This document shows positions 49,396 to 63,107 of a stretch of DNA of 64,000 nucleotides, piece by piece. The notes beneath the pieces were generated by a model. It saw only the letters and a program-made list of their open reading frames with translations. It did no database searches and was not told the origin of the DNA. The first letter of the stretch is position 1, and each line of letters starts with the position of its first letter. A program made the translations under genes and the position numbers. The stretch is from Scortum barcoo (lineage: Eukaryota; Chordata; Actinopteri; Centrarchiformes; Terapontidae), in NCBI GenBank assembly GCA_023238725.1, contig CM041548.1:10278752-10342751 (forward strand), read 5' to 3'.

Positions 49396-52300
49396 AGGCA
49401 AAGCGCATTTGTGCGTTCCCCCAAATCTCAAACTGTTCATTTAAACGTTTTTGAACTTTATGAGCCATATGTAGTCCTTCGTGCTTAATCTATATGACTG
49501 GCTTGTTTGTTTGTGTGCATCTGTGTGTGACAGAGAAAGGGCATGGCAGGCTGCGCTCAGGCCAGTCCAGTAATTATACCGTCTTTATATAGCTGTGGTC
49601 TGGGACTCATGGACTGAGGAAAACATCTGCTGGTCTGCACAGATAGAAGAATCCTACATGAACTCGAAGCAGTTCGATAGCAAGCGATTCCCCCTGTAGC
49701 TTGCTGTGCTGTAGGCATTTGTTCACACTGTGTAACCCTTAATACTCTATTATCGATCAATACCTGGTAAAGCCATCAGCACACAGGCACAGCTCAAACA
49801 AAGCTAAGATCAAAATAATGCCAGTCAGCTCTTTAAACTTTTGATGTATCACAAGAAATCCTCTCAGCATGTTCTCTATGAGTAAGTTTAATACATACCT
49901 GCTAAAAAAGTACATTAATAATCGGTGTATTATTCCTCTGACATATTGCACAACTAAATGACTCTCCGCCTTTAGTAACTTTGAGTTCTTGAAGAGAGAT
50001 GTTTATATAAAAATCGAGTTTCCATTCATGCCTGTTTGTTGTTAAATGGAAAATCCTAACAGACCGTGCAAACATTTAGTGAGTCAATGTCCTGCCAAAA
50101 GCAGCTTTTATTTTAGTCTCAGGTCCAGTGCTGTCGGCTCTCTATAATAGGCTTTGTATGAAAAGTGGTGTGTTATGCACAAATCCACTCAATTACTGTA
50201 TGTGCAAATGCATGCAGACATTTCAAGTACGCACACCAGGGGCTAAAAGCTGAGCAATAATTAGCTTGTGATTGAAATGATTTATACCGAAGGCTTTTAA
50301 TGTCTATCATCATTCTCTCCCAGCAGCTTATTTCCACTGGCTGACCCAGCGAGGCACAATTTATAACTCTAGCGAAACATTTTTGCCTGACATTTCCTTC
50401 TCCCGTCAAAGACCTGCTTCAATGCGTCATCTTTAGCTGTCTGCAGCTACCTAGACAATAACAGATTAATCAGGATAGTACTCGTTATTTTGTTGTAGTT
50501 TTACATCTGGTTTGTGACAGCTTATTGTTTGCCCAAAAGCACTACAGTAGAAATTTAGTCTAATTTTACTTTTACTTTTCTTAAAATCATGAACTTTTGG
50601 TCATTTTTTATTGATGATCAGGTAAAATCTAATAAAGAGAATAAAGAATTCAGACACTAACACCAAGCGAGAAAGGATTTATACACAGTTGATAAATGTT
50701 TGCCAACAGGATGGAGTTAAAAGGAGTATTTCAGCGTTGTGCTAAGTTTCATGTAATCAAAAACTCAAAACGGATGGTGATATGGCTTTGGTGTCCTGGT
50801 AGCTTCAGCTGAAATTCCTCACCTCACGTCAGCCTTGTCCTGTGATTTAAGTCCAAGCTCAGACATGCCCCATGTGGATGTATTACACATGCCAGAGCTG
50901 TGCCAGCCTGCAAATATACAGTATTATAGTGTGTGTGTGTGTATGTACACTATGTGATAATGTCAGAAGATGTGCAATGGGACGTTAGTGCCTGTGTGAA
51001 TGTGCGAGCATGTGTCCCTCGAACACATACTCCTCCAAAGGCTGTGGTCACATCTTCTGACTTAAAGGGCAGCCGTGATGGAGCCTCTGACACACTGTGC
51101 CTGCATCGAGCTGTTGTGCTGCTTTGTTCACTTGTTCGGCTTTTGGCAGGCGAGAGGTGACATGTAGACAAAGCGAAGGATTTAGGATGCGGTGAGATTC
51201 CGACGGCTCTCAAGATCACGACTTTTAACAAAAGCTTTCTTTTAGAGCATCTGTGTGTGGGTCTAGAATAAGCAGCCCAGTGAGGCGTATACGTTTCAGC
51301 TCAGTATGGCTTTGGCTGCAAACCAAACATGGGCTCCAGTTCCTTTTAGCTTTATGTGGACACCGACTCTGAAAAACACAAACATGTCACTGTTTTTGGA
51401 TATGTCTTGGGTATAAAAGGCTGATTTGTTGAGGTCCTGGCATTTCTTGATTGCATGAGCCCAGCCCAGTGTAGGAATGCTTTGTCTTTGCGTGTTTATC
51501 CTGGCTGACCTGCTATCTCTAAAGGCCTTGCCTCAGGATATGTGATTTTGCAAAGCTTCAGTTTGCAAGGCAGGAAACAGCATAAGGTGCTCGCTCACTT
51601 ACAGATGAGTACACCGCACAGAGGTCAGGTCTCTGCTGAGGCTTTTCAGCAGCTGTTTATCACAATCCCTCTGGATCCTGTGTGCATCCAAATGACTGAC
51701 AGGGCTAAATGACTTTGAGGCATTCACAGGCTCTAATGCCAGATCTCTTACATCAGCTAATCCTCTCAGCATTCGTGGAGACAGCCACTGATGCTTGTGC
51801 AGGTATTCACCTCCATCCTGATATGATCAAGCCGATGGCTGGAAAGGACGTGTTTCCAAAATAAAAGCTACTGTAAAGCTACTGTGCATTTCACAAGTGT
51901 ATGTCTAATTTTTTTTATCATTTGGAAAGGCTGGAGGAATCAGACGCATCAGTAGCATGAAGAAAAGCAGAAGAGGAAAAAAGATCCTAATCAGTGTGAG
52001 GGTCCAAGCCGCCTTATCTGTTCCATCTGCTGAGAAATTCGAAAGGTTAGGTGGAACGTTGGAGCCATCATGGATGAACGGATTTTCTAAAAGTGAAGTG
52101 AAGCCGTAAACGGGATTTAGAGCCGAACACATCCCTGGAGAACCCGCCACAGCAGAAATAAAACACACTTTAAACGTCTGTCTGGTTTACGCAATCCAAA
52201 CTCCAAAAACCTGTAGGGGCCAGTTGAAAGTGAGATGGTATGACGGCTTTCTTTTATGCCTTGCTCCTATTATACATGTACATATTTAAGAAGACTGCAA

Positions 52301-55084
52301 AGCGATCAGCAATCATCCCAGATTGCTGCAGTCTTTTTCCTTTGACCTTTGCTGCTCTGTGAGGTCGGTAATGGGAGTGAATGCGGGCCAATTACACACT
52401 GGGATGAAACGCAGCCAGCACACTGTGGACGTCTCCTCAGTAGTGTCTGCGCTTGACCAAATATGTTTCAACACAGCAGTTAATAGCCACACACTAAATC
52501 AGTATATTGTTGCAACCTGGGATCAGATTCTCCTCCATGCACGTGCCTGCTGACAGGTGAAGTATGGCCTCAAGTGTTTCCTGTTTTATCAGCACAAACC
52601 GTTTCAGCCAAGGGACAGGGAGCTTTTGCTACTGAAAACACCTCATAGTTAGTGAAGTTTTAGTTCTAACAAATAAAAAAGTTTAAATTAGTTCTGAATG
52701 ATGGAATTATAAAAACTACAAGTGAACTACAAGCTGGTCAGTTCGGGCTTGATACCTTGGACACACATAACAAGGTGAATTCCAAAGTTAAAAACATCAG
52801 GCAGGAATGTCAGGAACGAGGAAAATGACAGGAATCACGTTACACATATTCAGTAACAGTTACATTGGTGGGAATAAACACCAGGAAACATTTGCTCCTT
52901 CACTGAAATGCAGATATATAAAATATTTTTTCGGTTTATTATTTTTTTTTTGTTAATTTGCTTGCAAAAACCTGTCAAGCTTCAGAATTCTGGTCAATAG
53001 AAATAAATATTGGAATAGGACAGGAATGTGAAACTGCTAGTTTTCAGGAAGCAGAGAAAGTCAAAGGTCATCTAGAGAATAACAGCAATGCACACCCATG
53101 ACAACAACCATTTGTCTATGAGGCCTACTCAAAGGCTAATAAGCTATCCTATTTCTATAACTATAACCACTCCGGCCACAATAGTCCAGTCATAAAGTAC
53201 ACAAAGTAACTCAGTAATGTCAGTCACATAGCAATATGTGTCGAAACGTTATTAACATTATTCATTAGCCACCACCGCCAAGTAAGGCTGGAGCAGCCCA
53301 AAGTGTGTTGAAACTGAACATGAGTACCTTATATTTCTTATAAATTTAACTTTTCGTTTGTAGGAGGAGGACTGTAATCGTAACTATTTTTTTATGTAAC
53401 TGTTATTTACTATCATTTTAAAGAGAAAGAGAAACATAAGGCAGACTTTTAAGTTATGCCTACAAACTGTAAAAAAGACATTTATTTCACACATAAAGCA
53501 GCTCAAAGTCTTGCCAGCTGCATGTGTGGGATCACAGTCTGCATTTTAATCTGCTCTGTCTCCCATCAAATACAGCACTCCATGACAGGATCTATATATT
53601 CTAGTCAGCCGGCAAGCTTAGACAGCCATGGTTACACAGCAAATGGACCGTAAATTTAAGAATTGTTGGAAATTTGTTTCCTCAGTTCCGTTGTGGATTG
53701 TTTTCTGAGAAAAGTAATAAAGCAAATGATCTGCCTGGAATGCCAGCAGGAGATGAATGATTTGGAAAAGCAGCTAGTGGAAAAATATGTCCAGAGTGTT
53801 TCCTTCATTATGTAACAGTTGTGTGGATTTACTTTTCCTGAAAGGTACATCATCAGTTAAGTGAGGCCACAGTTAGTTTTGCTTAGTTTTACAAGTTTTA
53901 CTCAGCTGAAAGTAAAATGCTGCTGGATGTCAAACATTTTGAATTAAGCATTAAGAACAAAATGAACATGTGGCATGTATTTACAAACACCAGCCCTGAA
54001 AATGTAACCTGCTGTCAAATGAAGTCAGCTAACATGACTTTTGCATGACATTATCTGCTCAGGGCCGTGAATTATCACATTCCACACGGTTATACATCGC
54101 TCATCACATGTTTCCACTGAGCAAACACATGCTTACGCCAAAGCTGACAACAGTATTAAAGTCTTTATCAGATCTGGCTCTGGGGCTTTTTTGGGATTTA
54201 CATGTCTTAAAAACAGCAGTGTGCCTACACGTTTGTTGGGGGGGTGGATGTACTTTCACAGGTGCACAGTGAAAACATGCATCATGAAAATCACTGGGCC
54301 ATAATGACTGGGTAATAGATGATGACGCAGCGATAAACGGTAAACCCCCATCTGGATGGTTGCAGAGAGTTGACTGTGTCCACCGATGCAGACTCTCATT
54401 ATGGGCTTGGCAGGGCTGGCTGGCAAAGTAACTGATAGTTACCCTCCCTTGGATGTGAAGGCTGGCATTATCCCTGAGGTGTGCGTGTGGGAGCGTGCGT
54501 GTGGAGGTGAAGGTGGAGGGCGGGGCTGCCAGAATACACAGGTGGGCCTCACGGAAACCGCTGATAACAGAGCTTGAACGACGCCCTGACATTTGCAACA
54601 CTTTCCCTCTTTGCTGAGCAAACCTTTGGGGATCACACTGCAGGTAGACTTGTTAGTTTAATGGCTCAATTAGTGCAAGACTGCGCCTTGTCCACTAATG
54701 GAGGCATGATGTCAAATCTTTCCTGGAATAACCTGAGGCAACCTTACTGACTCTGAGCATTAAATCGTCTCTCCAAAGAGTTTACACTTCAAAGTAAGTT
54801 TACTTGTCTCAAGGAGGACTGCTCAGCCAGTGAAAACAGTTGTATAATGTCTCCTGTGGCTCTGGACAGAGCCTTCTCTTTCTGTAAGAAAATAACCCCA
54901 ACAAAGCCATCAGCTTTATCTTTGGGTGGACTTGGAGTCTACAAATTTTATGGCAAAAAGGTGTGGAGTATGAAAGACCTGAGTATTTAAAGAAAGTCTG
55001 AAAGTTAAAAAATGTGTTGCATTATGGGAATTGTAGGATCAGAAGTGATTTAAGAGCTGGAGACTACGCTCAAGTCTAAAAGTC

Positions 55085-55445
55085 AGGATATCCAGTTGAG
55101 CGTGTCAACAATATCAAGTTCCTGGGCATCCACATCACATCTGACCTGACCTGGTCCATGAACACAGCTCACCTGGTAAATGGTAAAGAAGGCTCAACAA
55201 AGACTCTTCTTCCTTCAGGAAGTTGAAACGTGCTGGACTCTCCCCCTCAGCTCCTGACATAAAACTTCTACAAGGACCACAATAGAGAGCATCCTCTGTC
55301 TCAGTGCAACAGTGTGGTATGGACAGCTGCACTGCACAAGACCGAAAAGGACTTAGCCCAGGTGGTGAAAATGGCACAGGGGATTGTGGGAAGTCCTCTT
55401 CCAGACCTGGACTCAATATACGCTGGCCGGATCCAGAAGAAGGAC
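55085..55445 (+). mobile_element. LINE reverse-transcriptase 3' fragment
   Basis: The reading across frames gives NNIKFLGIHITSDLTWSMNT, then RLFFLRKLKRAGLS, TIESILCLSATVWYG and AQGIVGSPLPDLDSIYAGRI, the conserved C-terminal region of fish non-LTR retrotransposon polymerases. Frame breaks and stops show that it is inactive and 5'-truncated. The clade is not determined. Confidence 0.8.
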
Positions 55446-58199
55446 ATTCTTTTATTTATTTATCTTAAACATCTCTCTTATATTAACACCGTAGATTGTG
55501 TTGCTGTCTATCCTTTGAGTTGTAATCCTGTCTTGGTTGGATGGGAACACCCATGGTTACCATGGCAGCAAGTCCAGTTTAATACTACAGCAAACTCTCT
55601 CAGAGCAGAAATACAATGCTTTGTCAGAAATACAGCTGAAGAGCGACTGATGTTTACAGCATGCCAAACAAACTCATTTTGTAGCGTTATCAGCTTTAGT
55701 GCTAACCGCTGTGACAAAAACATTGATTTGTGGCTGCTTTGCAATAATAGCAATACAGTGTTGTTCTTCCAGCTGACTGCCTCTAATGTGAAGGCGCAGC
55801 AGTATGAAGGCTTTGGTTTGCATCAGCAGTAAATTAATACAAGTGTGATATGCCTGTGGGAGAGAGAACAGTAAACAGTGAGGCTAATGTCAGTGAGGGT
55901 ATTAAAAACAGTTTACACGCTGCATCATTTCCACAGAATCATCACACATGTCCAGTGCCAGAATGGCAGACTCCAGCACGAACAATGGAGACTCTTGTAT
56001 AGTGAATTAATTACAGACTGCAAATATATTAAATAGCGACTATAAATATTATCAAAAATGGGGCTAACTGTTTGATTTCAGTGACCATGCGAATGAGGGG
56101 GAAGCGTGGCACCACAGGGCCACTTCTGTGTTATTCATCACAGCAGCTTTTCATCAAGCAAATTATTTTGCCAAGAGGATCCGACCACAGTTTTCTTAAG
56201 TACCTCCACTTAACTGTGTCATCACATGGCCCAGTACTGGATTTGTCTTTAATGGTGGTCGCGGTTCATGGTAATGTCAGTGATGTAATTCTGATGAGTA
56301 ATTTTTTCCTATACACAGCTGAAAAAAAAAAAAGACATCAAGTCTGGGCTCATTATTGCAGCAGACTGGAATGAATGTTTCAGGTCTGAGAAGGTTTTCA
56401 GGTCTAAGAGTTGTTATTGTTGATTCACTGAGAAACTTTGCTGTTGCCTTCCGGCCAGAAAAGACTAAACAGAGGACAACTTTGCAGCTCAGCGCTCCCT
56501 CTCCCTCTCTCTCTCATCACACACTCTGCTGTAATGATGCGGTGGTTTGCAAGTACAGGCTCAGGTTTCTTAATGCAATTCCACCCAATTATGTGCTCGG
56601 GGACAAGATGCTATGTTATTATAGTTATTTCAAATCACTAAATAAGCAAACATAAATAGCGTCCATGTGAGGATTATTTCTGAGGAATATTTGTGAAAGC
56701 TCAGAGGAATACGTTGATGGATGTGAGAAGCGGGGAGGGCTGATTATTTGTGCAGATCCTTCGCTGGATAAGATGCTCCAGATGCCTGAGTGACCCACAT
56801 ACGATGACCACATTACATTAATGATTAAAGGCTAACTGGTGGAGGATTTGGGGTCCTTTATAAGTATTTCTGGCTCTAAGTCTGTGGATAAAACTGTGGC
56901 TGAGAAAGCTGTGGATACATGCACACAGAGCCAACACACGCCCCGTTCCTGTCAAATCCTGTGGTTTCGAGTCCAGTGGGGTCAGCCTTGCTTCTGTATT
57001 TAGATACTGCTCATTACAGTAAAAGAACACAAAAAACCACATAAGGACTAACTACCGGTGTCTGAGCATGTGGAATGTATATTGTTTTTAGGAAAAGAGG
57101 AACAGCTGAGAGATTCATTATAGCAACAATCACCTCTCACTTCCAGTCCCAGCCAAGGAGCCTTAAAGCCATATGCACATTCCTTGATTTAGACTCCTAG
57201 AAATAAATAACTAAAAATAAATTATAATGGGAATTCCTACGAGTCAGTAATTTTGTAATTTTAGACAGAGGGCGTGGAAGTCACTTCTCCTTGAAATGTT
57301 CAAACACATCCAGCCTCCTACACACCACCCGCTGGCAACCGAGGCCAACGCCAGCCACAGACAGAGCGCACGTGTCTTTACGAGACACCAGGAGAGCTTG
57401 TGGTGCCCAGAAAAAAGTGCTTACAAATCACTGACCATCTTCAAAGTTGGAGCTCAACTTCCCGAACATGTGTTATAAACGGGCATCGGGACATCAATCA
57501 TGCTGGGCTCTTCAGCAATTATCTGTGTGAGGAAGGTCTCTGACAGCTAAATATCAGCTTTGCAACCAGCCCAACACCTGCAAACACCTGCTGAACTGCT
57601 TTTATGAGCGGTTTGTGAATGAAGACATTTGTCTGGACATGGACACCTATAAAAAAGATAATGTTTGAATTTAAGGTTCTACCAGTAAAGGTAATGGTGG
57701 GTGGCAGCTTATGATTTCACGTCTTCCTTTTTCTTAACTGCACCAGCCTATAATATGTTATTCATGTAATTTGCCTCATAAACACCCGCCTAATCCAATT
57801 TTAGACAAATGTTATTAATAGAGGCAACTTAGATGGGAATCAATTACATTAACTACTCGGGGAATAAAGAGTCCATTGAGCTGGAGGTCAGTGTGGACTG
57901 TCCCACTGGTTAAGTTTCACCTGTGTTATGTCTGCCAGTGACTCATTCAGAGACACACATGGCCCTGGCACTGTCTGTGTCAGGAGCCAGAAACTGAATA
58001 GAAAAACAGAAAACAAAAAAGCTGCGTGCTCATGGGAGAAAATGTTCCAGTAAAGCAATAGCCTTGCATGCCTAAATATGTGGAAAAAAACCAAAACATT
58101 GTGTCAAACAGGTTTAAACAGTTTGCCTTGTTTTCTAAACTGTATCTTTTGCATGTGATTTGTACCATTCCCAGTCTTTTTCCCACTAAATGCTTCCCA

Positions 58200-58430
58200 T
58201 TGTCTTATACTTTAACTATGAAATGTAACTTAATACATTTGCTAATTTACTTAATACAATACAATATTGGTACTTCAACTTTACTTGAGTATTTCTATTT
58301 TATGCTATACTTCTACTTAATCACGTTATTAGGGAAATATTTTACCCCACTACATTTATGCTATAGTTACTAGTTACCTTTAGATTAAGATTTTACATAC
58401 AATGATTGGCATGTAAAGTAGCTAGCTCCA
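58200..58430 (+). repeat. Percomorph interspersed repeat fragment, second copy
   Basis: Contains TTTACTTGAGTATTTCTATT, TATGCTATACTTCTACTTAA, CCCCACTACATTTATGCTAT and AGATTAAGATTTTACATACA. It is the same family as 17850-17990, here with a longer right-hand portion. Confidence 0.6.
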
Positions 58431-60764
58431 CCTTGACAAGTTGACATGAAATTATACATCAAAGCATAATGAATGCAATGATATAATCTATGCTGGTATT
58501 AGATTTGCAGGTGCAAAACATTTGCATAATACAGTAAGTGCTTTACTTTTTATACTTTAACTACACTGTGTTGATAATACTTACACAGGATGAGATATCA
58601 CTAAAAGTAAGTGAGAGAACACATTTTGTTTGTTTGAAACAGCTCTTTAATAGACAGAAGGAAGGAAGATCATAAAACAGCTTGTCTGCTATTGCAAAAA
58701 AAGCTGTTGAAAGAAGCAAATAAGATTGACACATTCCCAACAGTATATACAAGAACTGACTTAAAGGTAATGTGAGGAAATGTGAGCTCCGTGAACCATA
58801 CAAGGTACATGTTGACCTTGTATTTATTTTCATCTTAAGGGCGACAAAGACTTCCTTCCTCCCTTGCAACCACAACAGTTAGAGTCCTGGCATGTGACAC
58901 CAACCACCACCCAGCACTCCACAGCAGCTACTTTCTTCCTCTACAACCAGCCCAAAAACTGCTCAGTTCAACCTAAAATGCAGTTTAGCTGTTGTTCGGT
59001 TTAGACATGAATGTGACGTACGATTCCTGTGTGCTTTCCCTAAGGAATATTTATCTCTCAGAAGTGACTCTCCTCCTCACACAGCAGGAAGCCAATGAAA
59101 GGAACTGCCAGCTCAGTGTTTTCTGACTCCAGCTGATATGTGCCAAGACTCCACGGTGACGTAGAAATGAAAACCTATTTATCTACTTTGAAAAACCCCC
59201 AAAGGGTTTTTAAATGAGCTTACTTTAACAATGGGGCTGATCTCTTGCTTAGTCTCTGCTTTTGTTTTTACCTCATCACTGTTCAGCATTCAGATAGGAG
59301 AGGTGGCAGAGAAAAGAGGCCCTGTGGTCTGGAGCAGTCAAATCCAGCTTTTAATATGGAAAATACAGCTAAATTGTGCTGAGTGTGGCGCATAGGAATA
59401 TTCTTATATAACCAAGGATCAGAAGAATCAGATATACTCAATCTATTCTTACATGAAGGCTAAACTTGTTTAATGGCAACCATAGTGTTACATCCTGCAT
59501 GTTTTGTCCAAATAAAAGGGTCTTTGGTTAGCTTAGCTTTGGTTTTATCAGAAAATAAATGCATATATATTGTGAATCTATTAAGAAAACCTGCTTATTT
59601 GTCAAGCTGAGATGAGAACTAAATTAGGATTATATAAATGATCTATTATTTACGTATCTATCAAGATAACAAAAAAAAAAAGACTGAATGAGAGATAATG
59701 AATCACAGGGAGTAAGATTGAGACAGGGAGAGAAAGCCTTTGCCACCCATCATTCAATGAAAAGGGAGAGAAAAATCTGGCTAAACCTTCACATAGTATT
59801 TTTTTTCACGAGACACATGCAGCCCCAAAGATAAACACTGCAGAGCATTATTGTGAAATCAGAATCTGTTTGTGAGAAATCTACTGGTGTACTACATCAG
59901 GCACATCCCATAAATCTTTACTCCTGACACACAGTACATGAACATCTACAGATATAAATGTCTTTCAGACCGCAATGTACTGTCTGAGGAGGTCACAGAT
60001 CTGAAACTGAATGGTTTGGTGTTCCCTAACTTGAAACTTCAGCAGTGTCATTCTGGGACACTTTTAGACACGACATCTAAAGATAATGGCAACACACTTC
60101 CAGTTTTCTCTCTGCAGATAGAGAGATTCACTGCGACTTGATGATGACTTTCACATTTCTTTTCCTGTCATTTACAGATCAAAAAGATCTTCACATTTTG
60201 AGATTTTGAATTTGTAGCTCACACTAAGTACACTTGAAATGAGCTGCTTTTCACTTTTACTCACAGGGACCTTCAGACCAGTTCATTTAGCAGAAATGTA
60301 ACTGTGATGCTTTCCCGCTTCTTTGGCGTGACAAATACATGCAGATAACCACAGTGATCACAGTGTGTTTGTCCAAGCGAAGGTGAACGCTGGTAAATAC
60401 TGACTTCCGCTGGTGCAACTATAAATAACTTTACAGAATATGAAAAAGACTTTGTGACAAATCCAGTAAATCAATTTATTTTAGATTTAATTCTATATTT
60501 GATCTAGTCTGCCTTTCTGATGGTCAGAAAGAAAAAGGAATTGAGTTTTGTTTCACAGTATAAAACAAATGGTTTATATGCTGATGCACAGCCACTAATT
60601 AGGGGTGTTAAGTAGAATTCTCAAATCAGCAATGACGTTTTTGAAGACTGATTCCTTTTGCAGACTTGAACTTACGTACTGTGGTGACAGTATGGTGATA
60701 CTTATATTTTTATTTTAAGTCACTGCAACCAATTATTTTTTTTAATTTCAGAGAGTGCTGAGAG

Positions 60765-61225
60765 TTAGAAGAGAAGATGGATATCAGTCTCATGTCTACA
60801 CAGTAAATATGAAGCTGCAGCCAACAGCTTAGTAAGCTTAGCACAAAGCCTGGAAAAATGGAAAATGGTAACTTCAAGTAGGAAAACGACTTTCTTTCAG
60901 GAAGCAGTAACTTCAGGAACCAGTCAACTCCTTGTCTTGTTGAAGTCTGGCACACACACACCCTGAAAATACAGGAGTATAGTTTTTACACTGTGTTTTT
61001 TGTGTGAATTAAACAAAGTTGATGTAATGTGTTAATTAGTAAGTTTCAGAGATGCTGGTACAGTAGGTGGATTTGGTTACCTTTTGACAAAGACAGGCTA
61101 GCTGTTTCCCCTCTATCTCCAGTATTTATGCTAAGATAAGCTAAGATAACCTATGCTGGATATAGCTTAATATTTGGTGTACAGAGGTGAGAGTGGCCAT
61201 CAATCATCTAATCTAACTCTTAGCA
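60765..61225. mobile_element. Copy 4 of the palindromic repeat family
   Basis: Left end ATATCAGTCTCATGTCTACA with AAATATGAAGCTGCAGCCAA; right end, inverted, GCTTAATATTTGGTGTACAG and AGGTGAGAGTGGCCATCAAT. It has the clearest terminal inverted repeats of the four copies, about 80-100 bp each. About 1.1 kb upstream of the sla TATA box. Confidence 0.65.
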
Positions 61226-62258
61226 TGAAAGTGAATAAGTGTGTTTACCGAGTAGAAAGCCTCAGTCTTATAATATCGGAAATATCCTTAAGTAGGAGGT
61301 GATGTCTTGCTCTCTTTGCTTGATAAACAATTCAAATAATTCATCAGTTATTAAAGTAACTGTTTCATTTCTGTCTCTTTCTGTCTCTCTGTTCTCTTAG
61401 TTATTTTTAAATTCAGCACTAACACCAACAGTCAGTACGTTTGATTTTCTCCAATGGAGCATTACCAAGTCAAAACATTTTGACATTATAAACATCCAAA
61501 TAACATCTCGATGAATTACGAATGTTCACAAAAAAACATGAGCCTACAACAGTCCTTTCAGTTTTTCAAAATAACTAAATCTAAAGGCCTGCGGTGCACC
61601 CTCTTCTCTCATGATCTTTATTGTGTGTCAACTTTTGCTTGCCCTCTTCCTCATTTCATTACAGGAAGTGAGTTTGCAGTCAGACGCAGTGCTCTCACCA
61701 CACACAGTGACGGGTCATTGCTGTAAACGCTTGTGAACATGTAACTTCTTTAGTACCAGACACTGCTGCTGCCGCCGCTACCACCATGCCCTGTTTGGGC
61801 CATCGTCTCTCTCAGCACACTTGATGCCGTCACAAGGAGGAGAGCTGAAAGTCCTACAGGTATGTGCCCACATTTGACTTTATCAACTGCTTCTGCTATG
61901 CGCAGGCCGTAGTTTCTGTATCGATGAGGGTGTAATTTCTTCATTCTGGTCAACTGAACACTGTGATGTAACGTCACACAGATGACAAACTGGCAAACCA
62001 TGGCAGGATGTGTTGAAATGCGTATGTTTTTTGATCAGGACATGAATTGTGTAATATAACTTAATAATTTGAGGAGGATTTTGTAATACATGAATTCAAT
62101 GTCAATTATAGATGTCAGTACACAGAGCGAGGCACTGCAATGGAAAATTGACGGTGATAGCATCTAGCCTCAGCTTCCCCATTGTGCAATGTTGTTCAAT
62201 GGTCAGCTTATAGGAAGTTACAAATTTCGTGGTGCAGCAGCAGAGAGAAGCTTAGAGG

Positions 62259-62268
62259 TATATAAAAA
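62259..62268 (+). promoter_or_regulatory. sla: sla TATA box
   Basis: TATATAAAAA lies 78 bases before the sla ATG, predicting a start at about 62290 and a 5'UTR of about 55 bases in the first coding exon. Confidence 0.65.
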
Positions 62269-62345
62269 CGAAGTGGAATATTGTGGGGACTTGAGGAGTA
62301 CAGTCGCAGTATATCTGTCTCTCTGCTCTGACTTCAGTGTGGAGG

Positions 62346-63107
62346 ATGGGGAATATGATGCGAAGCGTGAGTGCCACCGACAAGGTCAACAGAGACAACC
62401 TTGACAGCTCTCTAAAGGGTAAGAGCTTTAAAATTCTTTAAAATAACACACTTTGTTTTGTAATTCAAGTCTTTTTTTGGAGAGTGCATTGAACAAGGGG
62501 TGTTTTTTTTTTCAACATTATGTACTATCCCTGCATACGGCACTGAAGCAGGCTGGCTTGTATGTTACAGTATGCACAAAAACTCAAACAAAATAAATTG
62601 ACAGACATTTCCGAGGTCTGGCCTCAGACATCTTTGGAGTTCTCCTAATCATGATGTTTGTGTGTTGGCGTTGGGCTGTGTCTGTAAACACCGTAAATAT
62701 TGTTCTTGGCAGGTTCGGAGGACGACATGGTCGTGGTGCTCCAGGACTACCCGTCTCCTGATATCAGCGAACCCATCTACAGGATGGGGGAGAAACTCGA
62801 AGTCATTGCTCAGTAAGGCCATGTTTTCGCATTCTTGATTAAAAACAACAGTACAGTTTTTTCGATCCTCTGACATGTTTGGTAGCAGAAAGATCTCAAA
62901 ATGGCTATGAGGAAATAAGGTCCGACAAAAAGAGAAAAGACTTTTGTAACTTGATATAGAGAAGTGTTCACACAAAAAAGTCAGTTGTTGATTCCTCTTT
63001 GTTTTTTTTGTGACTGTCAGGGAGGCGTACTGGTGGAGAGTACGCTCTCTCCAAAAGGGAAAGGAGAACTACATACCCAACAGCCATGTGGCAAAAGTAT
63101 ACCATGG
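62346..63107 (+). CDS. sla: Src-like adaptor protein SLA/SLAP, N-terminal part (partial, three exons)
   Basis: SLA is a membrane-anchored SH3-SH2 adaptor that recruits CBL to damp T-cell and B-cell receptor signalling. Exons 62346-62418, 62713-62812 and 63021-63107 have GT-AG borders and matching phases. The protein begins MGNMMRSVSATDK: Gly2 with the following residues is the expected N-myristoylation site. The SH3 domain follows (about residues 29-85): VVVLQDYPSPDISEPIYRMG has DYPSPDIS exactly as in human SLA, in place of the ALYDY of other SH3 domains. It continues with EAYWWRVRSLQKGKENYIPN and ends VAKVYHG, just before the SH2 domain. No SH2 exon is recognisable up to the right edge, so the gene continues beyond the window. 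Confidence 0.95.

Larger units (their letters stand above)
45201..62250. other. 17-kb stretch without recognised genes between ccn4 and sla
   Basis: No exons recognised on either strand. ORFs up to 165 codons (54104-54601 minus) and 172 codons (55314-55832 plus, partly LINE-derived) lack homology or splice context. Recognised contents are three palindromic repeat elements, a LINE fragment, and a percomorph repeat. In mammals the 3' end of thyroglobulin lies in the matching interval; nothing like its cholinesterase-like exons was seen here. Confidence 0.55.

Noticed and set aside
51905..52168. 87-codon minus-strand ORF ending in a hydrophobic, membrane-like stretch
   Set aside because: The hydrophobic tail is suggestive, but there is no homology I recognise, no splice partner and no promoter; kept only as a remark.
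54104..54601. 165-codon minus-strand ORF
   Set aside because: Composition is irregular and low-complexity, with no recognised domain or gene context.
55314..55832. 172-codon plus-strand ORF
   Set aside because: Its first third is a LINE polymerase fragment and the rest is a chance extension.
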